Notes under the pieces: model-generated
What the model was told of the DNA's origin: nothing
Databases searched by the model: none
Seen by the model: the letters and a program-made list of their open reading frames with translations, nothing else
Shown here: piece by piece, positions 51,121 through 57,944 of the stretch
Position numbering within the stretch: the stretch's first letter is position 1
Layout: every line of letters starts with the position of its first letter
Source: Candidatus Saccharimonadota bacterium
Lineage (GTDB): Bacteria; Patescibacteriota; Saccharimonadia; Saccharimonadales; Saccharimonadaceae
NCBI GenBank assembly: GCA_017404325.1
Contig: JAFRCO010000013.1
Coordinates: 1 to 64,000 of the forward strand
DNA length: 64,000 nt
Reading direction: 5' to 3'
Position numbers and translations under genes: made by a program

Positions 51121-52352
51121 TGGCGCTACTTATCAAAACTCATTTTAAGCTCGCGAAGACCGCGATCAAAGAAAATCGTACACGTTCTTTCCTGACTTGT
51201 CTTGGCATCGCGATTGGTGTAGCGAGTATTATTTTGATTCTTTCCCTTATGGGTAGTATTTCCAACCTCGTTAAAAATGAAATTAACGAAATTGGATCCG
51301 ATTTAATTGTGGTTCGTCCGAGCTCAACGAAAGATTCTGTCACTAGCATTGTTGAAGAACTTACTTCGTCCAACACTTTTCAAAAAAGTAATCTTTCCAT
51401 CTCTGATGTTTCTGCTATCGCCGACCTTGAAGACGTGGCCGCCGCTGCTCCAATCTCAGTTTCTGTTAATACTATAGCCTCAGAAAAGAATACTTTTTCA
51501 TCTGTGCCTATTCTCGGAACTAACGATGACTTTATCAAAATTGAACCAGTCACCTTTAAATTTGGTTCTTTCTTGAATAAAGCCAATAACGATAAAACTG
51601 TAGTTCTAGGGAGCACCTTGTCCTTAGCCCTCTTTAACACTATCAACAGCACTGTTGGTAAAACCGTGACAATCATGGGTGAAAAATACATGATCATCGG
51701 CGTTCTCGACGAGATCGAAAAGTCGATCAACTTTGACAATATCGACCTCGACAACGCCTTGATTATAGATATTGAAAACCTCGACAAACTAACTGGCTCT
51801 ACCCAAATCCAACAAATCAACATTAAAGCCAGTAATACAGATAGCCTCGCAAAAGTTTCTACTGAAATTAGAGAAAAACTTGTCTCTGAAAAACATGGTG
51901 ATGAGAATTTTACCGTGTCTTATGGCGATGAAATCACCCATCCGGCTAGCTCTCTTTTCACTGTCGTCTCTGGGATGTTAACGGTGGTTGCCGCGATTTC
52001 CCTCGTAGTTGGTGGTATTGGCGTGATGAATATTATGCTTGTCTCTGTAGCCGAGCGTAATCACGAAATCGGAATTAGAAAGGCCGTTGGCGCCTCCTCG
52101 CGTAACATCTTAATGCAATTTCTTTTCGAGGCGCTCATCCTCTCTATCCTTGGCGGCATTTTTGGCTTAGTCTTAGGTTATATTCTTGCCTTTCTTCTTT
52201 CCATCATCACCCCATTTGCCCCGCATATCAGTATCGAAATTATTCTTATTACTCTTCTTACTACTTTTGTTGTTGGTATTATCTTTGGTATCTATCCGGC
52301 CCTCAAAGCCGCGGCTAAAAACCCTATAGAATCCTTAAAACACTATCGCTAG
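51120..52352 (+). CDS. MacB/FtsX-type ABC permease, 410 aa
   Basis: One N-terminal membrane helix (RSFLTCLGIAIGVASIILIL) is followed by a large extracytoplasmic MacB core domain (about residues 55-270) and three C-terminal helices with the family block GIGVMNIMLVSVAERNHEIGIRKAVGAS. Partner of the ATPase just upstream, with a one-base overlap. In such systems ATP hydrolysis drives movement of the periplasmic or surface domain. The substrate is unknown. Confidence 0.92.
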   Translation: MALLIKTHFKLAKTAIKENRTRSFLTCLGIAIGVASIILILSLMGSISNLVKNEINEIGSDLIVVRPSSTKDSVTSIVEELTSSNTFQKSNLSISDVSAIADLEDVAAAAPISVSVNTIASEKNTFSSVPILGTNDDFIKIEPVTFKFGSFLNKANNDKTVVLGSTLSLALFNTINSTVGKTVTIMGEKYMIIGVLDEIEKSINFDNIDLDNALIIDIENLDKLTGSTQIQQINIKASNTDSLAKVSTEIREKLVSEKHGDENFTVSYGDEITHPASSLFTVVSGMLTVVAAISLVVGGIGVMNIMLVSVAERNHEIGIRKAVGASSRNILMQFLFEALILSILGGIFGLVLGYILAFLLSIITPFAPHISIEIILITLLTTFVVGIIFGIYPALKAAAKNPIESLKHYR

Positions 52353-52355
52353 TGT

Positions 52356-52361
52356 TATAAT
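52356..52361 (+). promoter_or_regulatory. -10 box of the MurE-like gene
   Basis: TGTTATAAT (extended) ends 6 bases before ATG 52368; leaderless start predicted. Confidence 0.65.
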
Positions 52362-52367
52362 AAAAAC

Positions 52368-53612
52368 ATGAAAGAGCTTTTAGAAAAACTACCTTTTTAT
52401 AACAATGCGGTTCTTCCCTATCACTATCTTCAAGCCGTTGCCGCAAAAGTAAAGTATAAAACTCCGGCGAAAAATCTTCGCGTAATCGGCGTTACCGGCA
52501 CGAACGGAAAAACTACTACCTGCTTTATGATCTGGCATATTTTAAACAATGCTGGCCATAAAACTGGGCTTATGACGACCGTCGCTTACGGAGTTAAAAC
52601 TTTGGAGCCCGAACTTGGACATATGACTACGGTCGATGCTTTTACGCTTAATAAACGCATCCGTAAAATTGCCGATTCTGGTGCCGAATTCCTCGTTCTC
52701 GAGGTTACTTCCCACGCTCTCTCTGAATTTCGTACCCTCGGCATCCCGATTGAAATAGCAGTTTTCACTAACCTTACACATGAGCATCTCGATTATCATA
52801 AGACCATCGAAAACTATCGCAACGCTAAAGGAAAATTATTCAAAAAGGCCAAATACAGCGTTCTTAATGCCGACGACCCTGCAACGAAATATTATGAAAA
52901 ACTCACAGATAGTTATATCACATATGGTATAAAAAATGGCGAAAAACGCGCCAAAAACATAAAACTTAGCGCTGCTGGCGTAAAATATTCATATGATGAT
53001 ATGAACATAGAGACAAAAATCCCGGGCGAATTTAATGTTTATAATTCCCTCGCTGCGAGTTTGGTCGCTGAAAAACTTGGGCTCTCGAAATCTGAAATTG
53101 AAAACGGTATAAAAACCCTCGATTCGGTTGAAGGTCGTATGAATGTTATCGATGAAGGCCAACCTTTTACAGTTATTGTTGATTATGCTCACGCTCCCGA
53201 CGCCCTTGAAAAAGTTTTTGAATCCGTTAAGGGCCATAAAGGGAGAATTATCTCAGTCCATGGTGGGGCAGGCCGACGTGACCCCTCTACTCGTCCGATT
53301 CGTGGTGAAATTTTAGGGAAATACTCCGACGTGGTTATTATTACCGAAGATGATTCCCGTGATGAAGACCCCGAAAAAATCGCCAACGGCTTTATTAAGG
53401 GTGCTCTAAAAACTGGCAAAACACTTGGAAAAGATTTGATTAAAGAGTTAGATCGTGAAAAAGCGATCAAAATCGCTTTAGAAACTGCTAAAAAAGGTGA
53501 CCTTGTTCTAATTCTCGGCAAAGGTCACGAAAAAACCATTCTCCGTGCTGATGGCCCCCATCCTTTCGAAGATATAAAAGTTGCAAAAAAGCTTCTAAAA
53601 TCCTTAAAATAA
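52368..53612 (+). CDS. MurE-like Mur ligase lacking the N-terminal domain, 414 aa
   Basis: Contains the central ATPase domain (P-loop VTGTNGKTTT at residues 42-51, HEHLDYHKT with the carbamylated-Lys region) and the C-terminal ligase domain. That domain has VEGRMNVIDEGQPFTVIVDYAHAP and GGAGRRDPSTRP, and the amino-acid-recognition loop reads DDSRDEDP in place of DNPRxEDP. About 65-90 N-terminal residues (UDP-MurNAc-binding domain) are missing relative to standard MurE (about 490). MurE adds the third amino acid to the peptidoglycan peptide. The retained Arg hints at diaminopimelate, but this is weak. The next gene is a second, shorter Mur-like protein. Confidence 0.85.
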   Translation: MKELLEKLPFYNNAVLPYHYLQAVAAKVKYKTPAKNLRVIGVTGTNGKTTTCFMIWHILNNAGHKTGLMTTVAYGVKTLEPELGHMTTVDAFTLNKRIRKIADSGAEFLVLEVTSHALSEFRTLGIPIEIAVFTNLTHEHLDYHKTIENYRNAKGKLFKKAKYSVLNADDPATKYYEKLTDSYITYGIKNGEKRAKNIKLSAAGVKYSYDDMNIETKIPGEFNVYNSLAASLVAEKLGLSKSEIENGIKTLDSVEGRMNVIDEGQPFTVIVDYAHAPDALEKVFESVKGHKGRIISVHGGAGRRDPSTRPIRGEILGKYSDVVIITEDDSRDEDPEKIANGFIKGALKTGKTLGKDLIKELDREKAIKIALETAKKGDLVLILGKGHEKTILRADGPHPFEDIKVAKKLLKSLK

Positions 53613-54362
53613 TTAATCCGGTAGATATTCCGCCAACCCGTCGGCGATATGATCTATTGGTATATCTAAACTTGTCGCAATTGCCGCCGCGCATGCCATA
53701 TAAGACACTGCCGTTTCACCAGGCACAAACGTCGCGAGAGTCGTAATTTCCGACTTAATCGAAACCGTCGCTTCAGTACCCTTACTATAGAGCTTCGAAT
53801 TCAACACTTTAATGTCCGAACTGCTTTGCCCGAACGTAAGCGTTCCCTTTTTTCCTTTAAACTCCGAAAAAGTCTCGTAATTCACATCATCATGATTCAG
53901 AATTACGTATTCTGGGTCCATATCGAACAAAGTTTTTTCATTCTCAAGGTATTCTTCCGGGCTCATATCATCAAGTCCAGCTGTAACAAAGTTTGTCATT
54001 GCTGCGACCGTGACTGGTAAACCATAAAACACATTATCTCTTAAGCCTTCAGCTGGAACTGTCACTACTACGTAATTTGCTCCCGCCTTCCAGGCATCGC
54101 TTAAGAATTTATGCAGCATACCAATCTTAAAGGGCTGATCTGAAGCTAAAACCGCAACTTGTTCGCCAGTCGCCTTCAGTATTTCATGTACAAAATGAGC
54201 CACTGTGGTCTTACCAGTTGTTCCGGTAATCGCAATTAATTTCATATCTTTCAACGGGTTGCCATAATAGGACTTGAGAACTTTGGCTTTGATTTTTTGT
54301 GACTTAGCCTTAAATCCACCATTTTTGTTTTTTTTCTGATTAGATTTTTCCCTCTCCGTCAT
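53613..54362 (-). CDS. Mur-ligase-like protein reduced to the central domain, 249 aa
   Basis: A basic Lys/Gln-rich N-terminus (residues 1-35) is followed by a P-loop ITGTTGKTTVAHFV (45-58), the TNFVTAGLDDMSPEEYLE segment matching the H-E-H-L-D-x-H region of MurE (the His residues are not conserved), and LNHDDVNYETF for LNADDP. It ends (ADGLAEYLPD) where the C-terminal ligase domain would start, so it lacks the amino-acid-binding part. It may bind nucleotide without ligating, or act with another protein. Convergent with the MurE-like gene, with no space between them. TATAAT (54372-54377) ends 9 bases before the ATG. Confidence 0.8.
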   Translation of the reverse strand: MTEREKSNQKKNKNGGFKAKSQKIKAKVLKSYYGNPLKDMKLIAITGTTGKTTVAHFVHEILKATGEQVAVLASDQPFKIGMLHKFLSDAWKAGANYVVVTVPAEGLRDNVFYGLPVTVAAMTNFVTAGLDDMSPEEYLENEKTLFDMDPEYVILNHDDVNYETFSEFKGKKGTLTFGQSSSDIKVLNSKLYSKGTEATVSIKSEITTLATFVPGETAVSYMACAAAIATSLDIPIDHIADGLAEYLPD

Positions 54363-54371
54363 AATACCTTA

Positions 54372-54377
54372 ATTATA
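54372..54377 (-). promoter_or_regulatory. -10 box of the reduced Mur-like gene
   Basis: Extended TGATATAAT on the minus strand, 9 bases before ATG 54362. Confidence 0.55.
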
Positions 54378-54428
54378 TCACTTAAAGACAAGATTGCAAA
54401 ACTTTTAGATAGGCGGCCAACTGTACTA

Positions 54429-54457
54429 TTGACTTTTAAAGTAGTTTATGGTAAAAT
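54429..54457 (+). promoter_or_regulatory. Promoter of the phosphoesterase gene
   Basis: TTGACT (54429-54434), 17-base spacer, TAAAAT (54452-54457). A leader of about 58 bases follows, with a ribosome-binding site AGAGGTG before the TTG start. Confidence 0.7.
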
Positions 54458-54521
54458 TAAAAGATGCGGGGGAGCAATTTAACAGCGTAAAACACGAAAA
54501 AACATGAAGAGGTGATTACAT

Positions 54522-55442
54522 TTGTTAATTTTTAACGATGTTCATGCAGACATCGGAATCATGGAACGAATCTCAAATCTGAAGATTAGCCAAGGAGATA
54601 TTCTCATTGCAAATGGGGACTTCCTTGGGGGTCGTGGCCCTATCACGAATAAAATCGTAAAAGTTTTTTACGAGGTCAAACGTGGTGAGACTTCAAAATA
54701 CGAGCTTCAAGAGATTTTTTCCGCGGTACTAAAGACGCCCGTTTTCATCGAAGACGACCTGGTTTTTAGGGCTATTCATTCCGGCACATTCCTTGCGGAA
54801 ATGTGCAGACGGTTTGATGGTTTTAATACCATCGTTGAAGATGAAACGCGTCACAATATCGCACAGCTAGACAAGATCAGCAAGAAAATAGGAGCACAAG
54901 GAGGAAGACTAGTTTATTTGCCGGGAAACGGCGAAATCACCATCAGTGATTTTGATGTCACCAGCGGTGTCGATGGCGAAAAAACCTTGCCTCCAAGTGA
55001 GCGCTTATTCAATCGCCTGGCCGAAGAAAAGGTGTTTTCGGCCTACGGAACCGAATACGTCAATCAGCCCCAGGTGATCCAGGATAACACTCTGCTCATC
55101 CCGATTGATTTTCTCGATCAGTGGATCGATGGGAAAACAGCTATTCCAAATGCAGAGAACATCGTTAACTTAATTGTCCATTATCCCCCGTTCAATCCTA
55201 AAATTACGGATTGTTTTTACAAATTGTTCGGCTTTAAAACGAACGAAATGGACATATTGAGAATGAATGCAGTCTCTGGCATTATCAAGTGTTTACCGAA
55301 CCTTGATATAGTTGTATTCGGGCACATTCATCCCGGTATCAACAAAGAGTCCATCGAAAAGCTCCCCACATCAGTTATTTTCAAAGAATTTGGACATCAA
55401 TTGGTGTGGAACGCCCCCGGAAACGTGTTTGCGCTACAATAA
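54522..55442 (+). CDS. Calcineurin-like metallophosphoesterase, 306 aa
   Basis: Metal-binding motifs in family order: D-x-H as NDVHAD (residues 5-10), GD in NGDFLGG, GN as LPGNGE and GHxH as FGHIHPG near the C-terminus. The substrate is unknown. The start is TTG 54522 after AGAGGTG; the ATG at 54504 is out of frame and stops at once. It uses more G/C-ending codons than its neighbours and, unlike them, has a full promoter, a long leader and its own terminator, so it may be an acquired gene. No signal peptide. Confidence 0.8.
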   Translation: MLIFNDVHADIGIMERISNLKISQGDILIANGDFLGGRGPITNKIVKVFYEVKRGETSKYELQEIFSAVLKTPVFIEDDLVFRAIHSGTFLAEMCRRFDGFNTIVEDETRHNIAQLDKISKKIGAQGGRLVYLPGNGEITISDFDVTSGVDGEKTLPPSERLFNRLAEEKVFSAYGTEYVNQPQVIQDNTLLIPIDFLDQWIDGKTAIPNAENIVNLIVHYPPFNPKITDCFYKLFGFKTNEMDILRMNAVSGIIKCLPNLDIVVFGHIHPGINKESIEKLPTSVIFKEFGHQLVWNAPGNVFALQ

Positions 55443-55470
55443 TAAAAACCGCCCATCCGGGCGGTTTTTT
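55443..55470. terminator. Bidirectional Rho-independent terminator
   Basis: AAAAACCGCCC / GGGCGGTTTTT with an ATCC loop. It ends the phosphoesterase gene and, read leftward, the tRNA-Ser(CGA) transcript. Confidence 0.9.
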
Positions 55471-55482
55471 CAATCTCATTTT

Positions 55483-55572
55483 TGGCGGAAGCGAAAGGAT
55501 TCGAACCTTCGAGACTCTTGCGAGCCCACACGATTTCGAGTCGTGCGCCTTCAACCACTCGGCCACGCTTCC
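55483..55572 (-). tRNA. tRNA-Ser, anticodon CGA
   Basis: On the minus strand the acceptor GGAAGCG pairs with CGCTTCC, with G73 and encoded CCA. The anticodon loop CTCGAAA reads CGA (UCG). It has a long variable arm. Unlike the other two serine tRNAs, no copy of its 3' end follows it; the shared terminator does. Confidence 0.95.
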
Positions 55573-55628
55573 GTTTCTTATTTTACCATATTTTTAACAT
55601 TTTTTCATCCTTAACACAAAAAATATGT

Positions 55629-55634
55629 TATAAT
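55629..55634 (+). promoter_or_regulatory. -10 box of tRNA-Arg
   Basis: Extended TGTTATAAT, followed by about 70 bases of leader with two hairpins (ATCGTC/GACGAT at about 55639-55656; TGGATG/CATCCA at about 55678-55705) before the tRNA. Confidence 0.5.
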
Positions 55635-55671
55635 AATATCGTCATCGGAGACGATGATGCTCATTTAATTT

Positions 55672-57330
55672 CTAGGTGGATGTTTTGGATTTTTCTAGGC
55701 ATCCACATATGCACCCGTAGCTCAGCTGGATAGAGCGTTTGCTTGCGGAGCAAAAGGTCGTAGGTTCGAATCCTGTCGGGTGTACCATAGGGGAGTCAGA
55801 GTCATTCTCGGACTCTTTTTTGTTATTCATAACAGAGTAAAGGATGCTCAAATCTTCCGTTCCAAATTTTCGCTCTAAAATGTCGTAATGAAGACCGTTT
55901 GGAAAAAGGATGTTTTGGAATGCTTGGCGAGCTTCTAATGGTGAATCCTTCCACATTTTGGCTGGCGTAGTAATAAAGTTGCAGACATACTCGATTGTAT
56001 TCTCATTAAGCCTTTGAACACGCTCATATTTGTCTATAGCTGCCTCATATTCGCTTCTTTTGCTTCTTAAATCCTTCGAGAAGCGTTCTTTCTCCTCGTA
56101 GCTTATCTTCTCATCAAGAAAAGCATCTAAGGTCTTATTTAGCTTTGAATCAATTTCTGATATTTCTTTTCTACATTTGGCTAGATCTTTGTTTGTATCA
56201 GCTAGCTTTCGTGAAGCAGTCCGTTTAATAATCTCTTTAAAAAGCTTTACAGTGCTTTCTTTAGGAGTTATTTCGTTTAAGAATTCAATAAATGATTCAT
56301 GAAGCTCGGATATAGAAATTGAGCCATGTCCTTTTGTCGTGCAATGATATCTAGGCGATTTCTTACCGCTACCATTAACTGGGGCGCTGGCTCTAATCGG
56401 CATGCCACACTTACTGCAAATCAAAGTTCGTTTAAGTGGATACATGTTGTTGTCGCTTGGTATGAGGACTCGTTTTTCGCCATTTAGAATGCGTTGGTTC
56501 TTGTTGTAGGTATCCAATGGAACAATTCCATCAAAATCATAAAGCTTAACTAATTCACCATCGAGAGTCCTTTTAGACGAGTTATAGCCCGCATACGCCG
56601 TTTGAGTGAGTATTCTGTGTATAGTTTTGATATCGAACGACTTTCCGTTCTTATTGGTGATTTCTAGCTTTTCGGACAGGCGTACTAAATCAGCTTCGCC
56701 AATATCACCTTCCGAAAACCTTCGTATAAGGAAAGCTATTTTATCGCCAATATCATTTGTGTAGTCCTTTTCTAGAGTGTTATGATATCTACGCCCACGG
56801 CTAGTATCACCAACATAGACACGCTTGAGTTTTAGTCCAATAGGAGCTTGTGACATCCACCAGCCCTCTTTAGACAAGAATCCCATGTTGTCCTTGACGA
56901 TTCTTCCTTTGTTTTTATTCTCACGCTGCCACAAAGCAAGATTAATGTACATCATCATCTCGCCTTCTGGTGAATCATCGATTGTTTCCTGGGTAGAGAG
57001 TAGTGTTACGCCACACTTTATCATTCTTCCGATAATATCTGCCACGAAAGATGGGATGTCTCTCGATATTCTGCTTAGGTTATAAACGATAACATGGTCA
57101 ATCTTGCCACGATTTGCTTCGATATCGTTAAGCATTTTCTTTAGCTGTGGTCTATTTGCTGTTTTGGCAGAGAAACCACCATCCGTATACCATCCAACAA
57201 TTTCTATGTTGTTCCTGTCGGCGTAGTCCTGGATAATTCTTTGCTGGTTTTCCAACGAAGCGCCATCGACTTGTTCTTCAGTCGAGACACGAGTGTATCC
57301 GTATGCGGTTCGTTTTATACCATCGTTCAT
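55672..57330 (-). CDS. Large serine recombinase (integrase), 552 aa in the integrated state
   Basis: The N-terminal resolvase domain has YTRVSTEEQVDGASLENQQR, with the catalytic Ser at residue 16. The recombinase domain follows (about 165-290), then a zinc ribbon (CSKCGMPI ... YHC), a long coiled coil (about 375-445) and a C-terminal domain. Such enzymes integrate and excise elements between attP and attB. The last 42 or so codons lie in the tRNA-Arg gene (antisense) and host DNA (MVHPTGFEPTTFCSASKRS), so this tail exists only after integration. In the excised circle the tail would be read from the right end instead. The gene is preceded by a hairpin that may attenuate it. Confidence 0.93.
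   Translation of the reverse strand: MNDGIKRTAYGYTRVSTEEQVDGASLENQQRIIQDYADRNNIEIVGWYTDGGFSAKTANRPQLKKMLNDIEANRGKIDHVIVYNLSRISRDIPSFVADIIGRMIKCGVTLLSTQETIDDSPEGEMMMYINLALWQRENKNKGRIVKDNMGFLSKEGWWMSQAPIGLKLKRVYVGDTSRGRRYHNTLEKDYTNDIGDKIAFLIRRFSEGDIGEADLVRLSEKLEITNKNGKSFDIKTIHRILTQTAYAGYNSSKRTLDGELVKLYDFDGIVPLDTYNKNQRILNGEKRVLIPSDNNMYPLKRTLICSKCGMPIRASAPVNGSGKKSPRYHCTTKGHGSISISELHESFIEFLNEITPKESTVKLFKEIIKRTASRKLADTNKDLAKCRKEISEIDSKLNKTLDAFLDEKISYEEKERFSKDLRSKRSEYEAAIDKYERVQRLNENTIEYVCNFITTPAKMWKDSPLEARQAFQNILFPNGLHYDILERKFGTEDLSILYSVMNNKKESENDSDSPMVHPTGFEPTTFCSASKRSIQLSYGCICGCLEKSKTST
55711..55787 (+). tRNA. tRNA-Arg, anticodon GCG; integration site of the island
   Basis: A class I tRNA with acceptor GCACCCG / CGGGTGT (a G1-U72 wobble), A73 and encoded CCA. 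The anticodon loop TTGCGGA reads GCG, for CGC/CGU. Most bacteria read these with an A34 (inosine) tRNA, so G34 is less usual. The 3' end overlaps the recombinase gene on the other strand and the left attachment site of the island. Confidence 0.93.
55779..55788 (+). repeat. Left attachment repeat (attL core)
   Basis: GGTGTACCAT, formed by the last bases of tRNA-Arg plus T; repeated at 61317-61326. Confidence 0.75.
55798..55821 (+). terminator. Terminator after tRNA-Arg, inside the island
   Basis: AGAGTC / GACTCT stem (55798-55803, 55811-55816) with a following T run; it replaces the native tRNA terminator, which now lies beyond the right end. Confidence 0.7.
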
Positions 57331-57336
57331 TACTTA

Positions 57337-57561
57337 CTATTGTACCGCCATTATGTTATTTGGAACGAATTCTTCGGACAATAATACATCTGCAAGCTTG
57401 CTCATTATGCCAATTACTTCCATTAGGTCTGCATCAGAAAGACTATCGGAAACTTCTTTGCCCAATATCTTTCGGGCTTCCTTAACTGAAATGATTGCTT
57501 TGTCGGAATACAAAAAGCCATTGTCTTTCCAAGTGGCTTTCTTGTATCTCCCTCTAAGCAA
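57337..57561 (-). CDS. Small protein upstream of the recombinase, 74 aa
   Basis: It starts at TTG 57561, 5 bases after a strong AGGAGG, and ends 6 bases before the recombinase gene, so the two form an operon. The product is mostly helical (ISVKEARKILGKEVSDSLSD; LMEVIGIMSKLADVLLSEEF), with no recognised family. The position suits a recombination directionality factor or other accessory protein, but this is inferred from location only. An alternative is a conserved mobile-element protein of unknown role. Confidence 0.7.
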   Translation of the reverse strand: MLRGRYKKATWKDNGFLYSDKAIISVKEARKILGKEVSDSLSDADLMEVIGIMSKLADVLLSEEFVPNNIMAVQ

Positions 57562-57583
57562 TTTAACCTCCTATATTTGGCAA

Positions 57584-57620
57584 TAAAAAAGCGCCCAATC
57601 TACTTTCGTAGATGAGCGCT
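57584..57620 (-). terminator. Terminator-like hairpin in the leader of the recombinase operon
   Basis: On the minus strand AGCGC (57620-57616) pairs with GCGCT (57594-57590), and an inner ATCTAC/GTAGAT stem has a GAAA loop, followed by a T run. It lies between the -10 box and the first gene, so it could attenuate recombinase expression. Confidence 0.7.
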
Positions 57621-57635
57621 ATTGATACTACGATA

Positions 57636-57641
57636 ATTATA
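57636..57641 (-). promoter_or_regulatory. -10 box of the recombinase operon
   Basis: TATAAT on the minus strand, with a weak TTCACT as a possible -35 near 57659. Confidence 0.5.
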
Positions 57642-57675
57642 CCATGAGCGGCATAAAAAGTGAAGAGCAGCCACC

Positions 57676-57856
57676 TTTCGTCCGCCTTCTTATTGTCATA
57701 TGACCGTGTTTCGTCCGACTTTTACGGTAAGAGTCATCCACATTTCGTCCACTTTTTATAGAGATAAATGCTGTAAAAATGACAGCATTTTTAACCGACT
57801 TTCTTCCGATTTTTACAGAGGTAGATTGCTGTAAAAAATACAGCATATTTTTCGCA
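57676..57856 (+). repeat. Iteron-like cluster: four TTTCGTCC units and a tandem 57-bp repeat
   Basis: TTTCGTCC at 57676, 57709 and 57743, and TTTCTTCC at 57800. The last two head imperfect 57-bp units (57743-57799, 57800-57856), each ending with a TGCTGT...ACAGCA hairpin. A GTCATATGAC palindrome lies at 57695-57704. This suggests a protein-binding or replication control region. Confidence 0.7.
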
Positions 57857-57860
57857 TTAA

Positions 57861-57908
57861 AAATAGGCTAAATTTGTTAGATTGCCTCTGAACTAACTTA
57901 GCCTATTT
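57861..57908 (-). terminator. Terminator of the methyltransferase gene
   Basis: AAATAGGCTAA (57861-57871) / TTAGCCTATTT (57898-57908), 11 bp, with a T run on the minus strand. Confidence 0.8.
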
Positions 57909-57944
57909 CTTTGATTGTATTACTAAGTGTTAGTTTTGCAAGCA

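Larger units (their letters stand above)
57562..57944. other. 383-bp non-coding control region of the island
   Basis: No supported gene. From left to right it holds the recombinase operon leader with an attenuator-like hairpin (57584-57620), its -10 box (57636-57641), four TTTCGTCC-type iterons, two hairpins in 57-bp repeats, and the methyltransferase terminator (57861-57908). A minus-strand open frame at 57637-57846 is composed of the repeats and is not accepted as a gene. Confidence 0.75.

Noticed and set aside
55381-55733. Several short open frames in and around the tRNA-Ser(CGA) gene
   Set aside because: They are readings of the tRNA and terminator; the tRNA structure explains the sequence.
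57637-57846. 69-aa open frame on the minus strand in the island control region
   Set aside because: It is made of the iterons and hairpins, has no good ribosome-binding site, and no recognisable domain.
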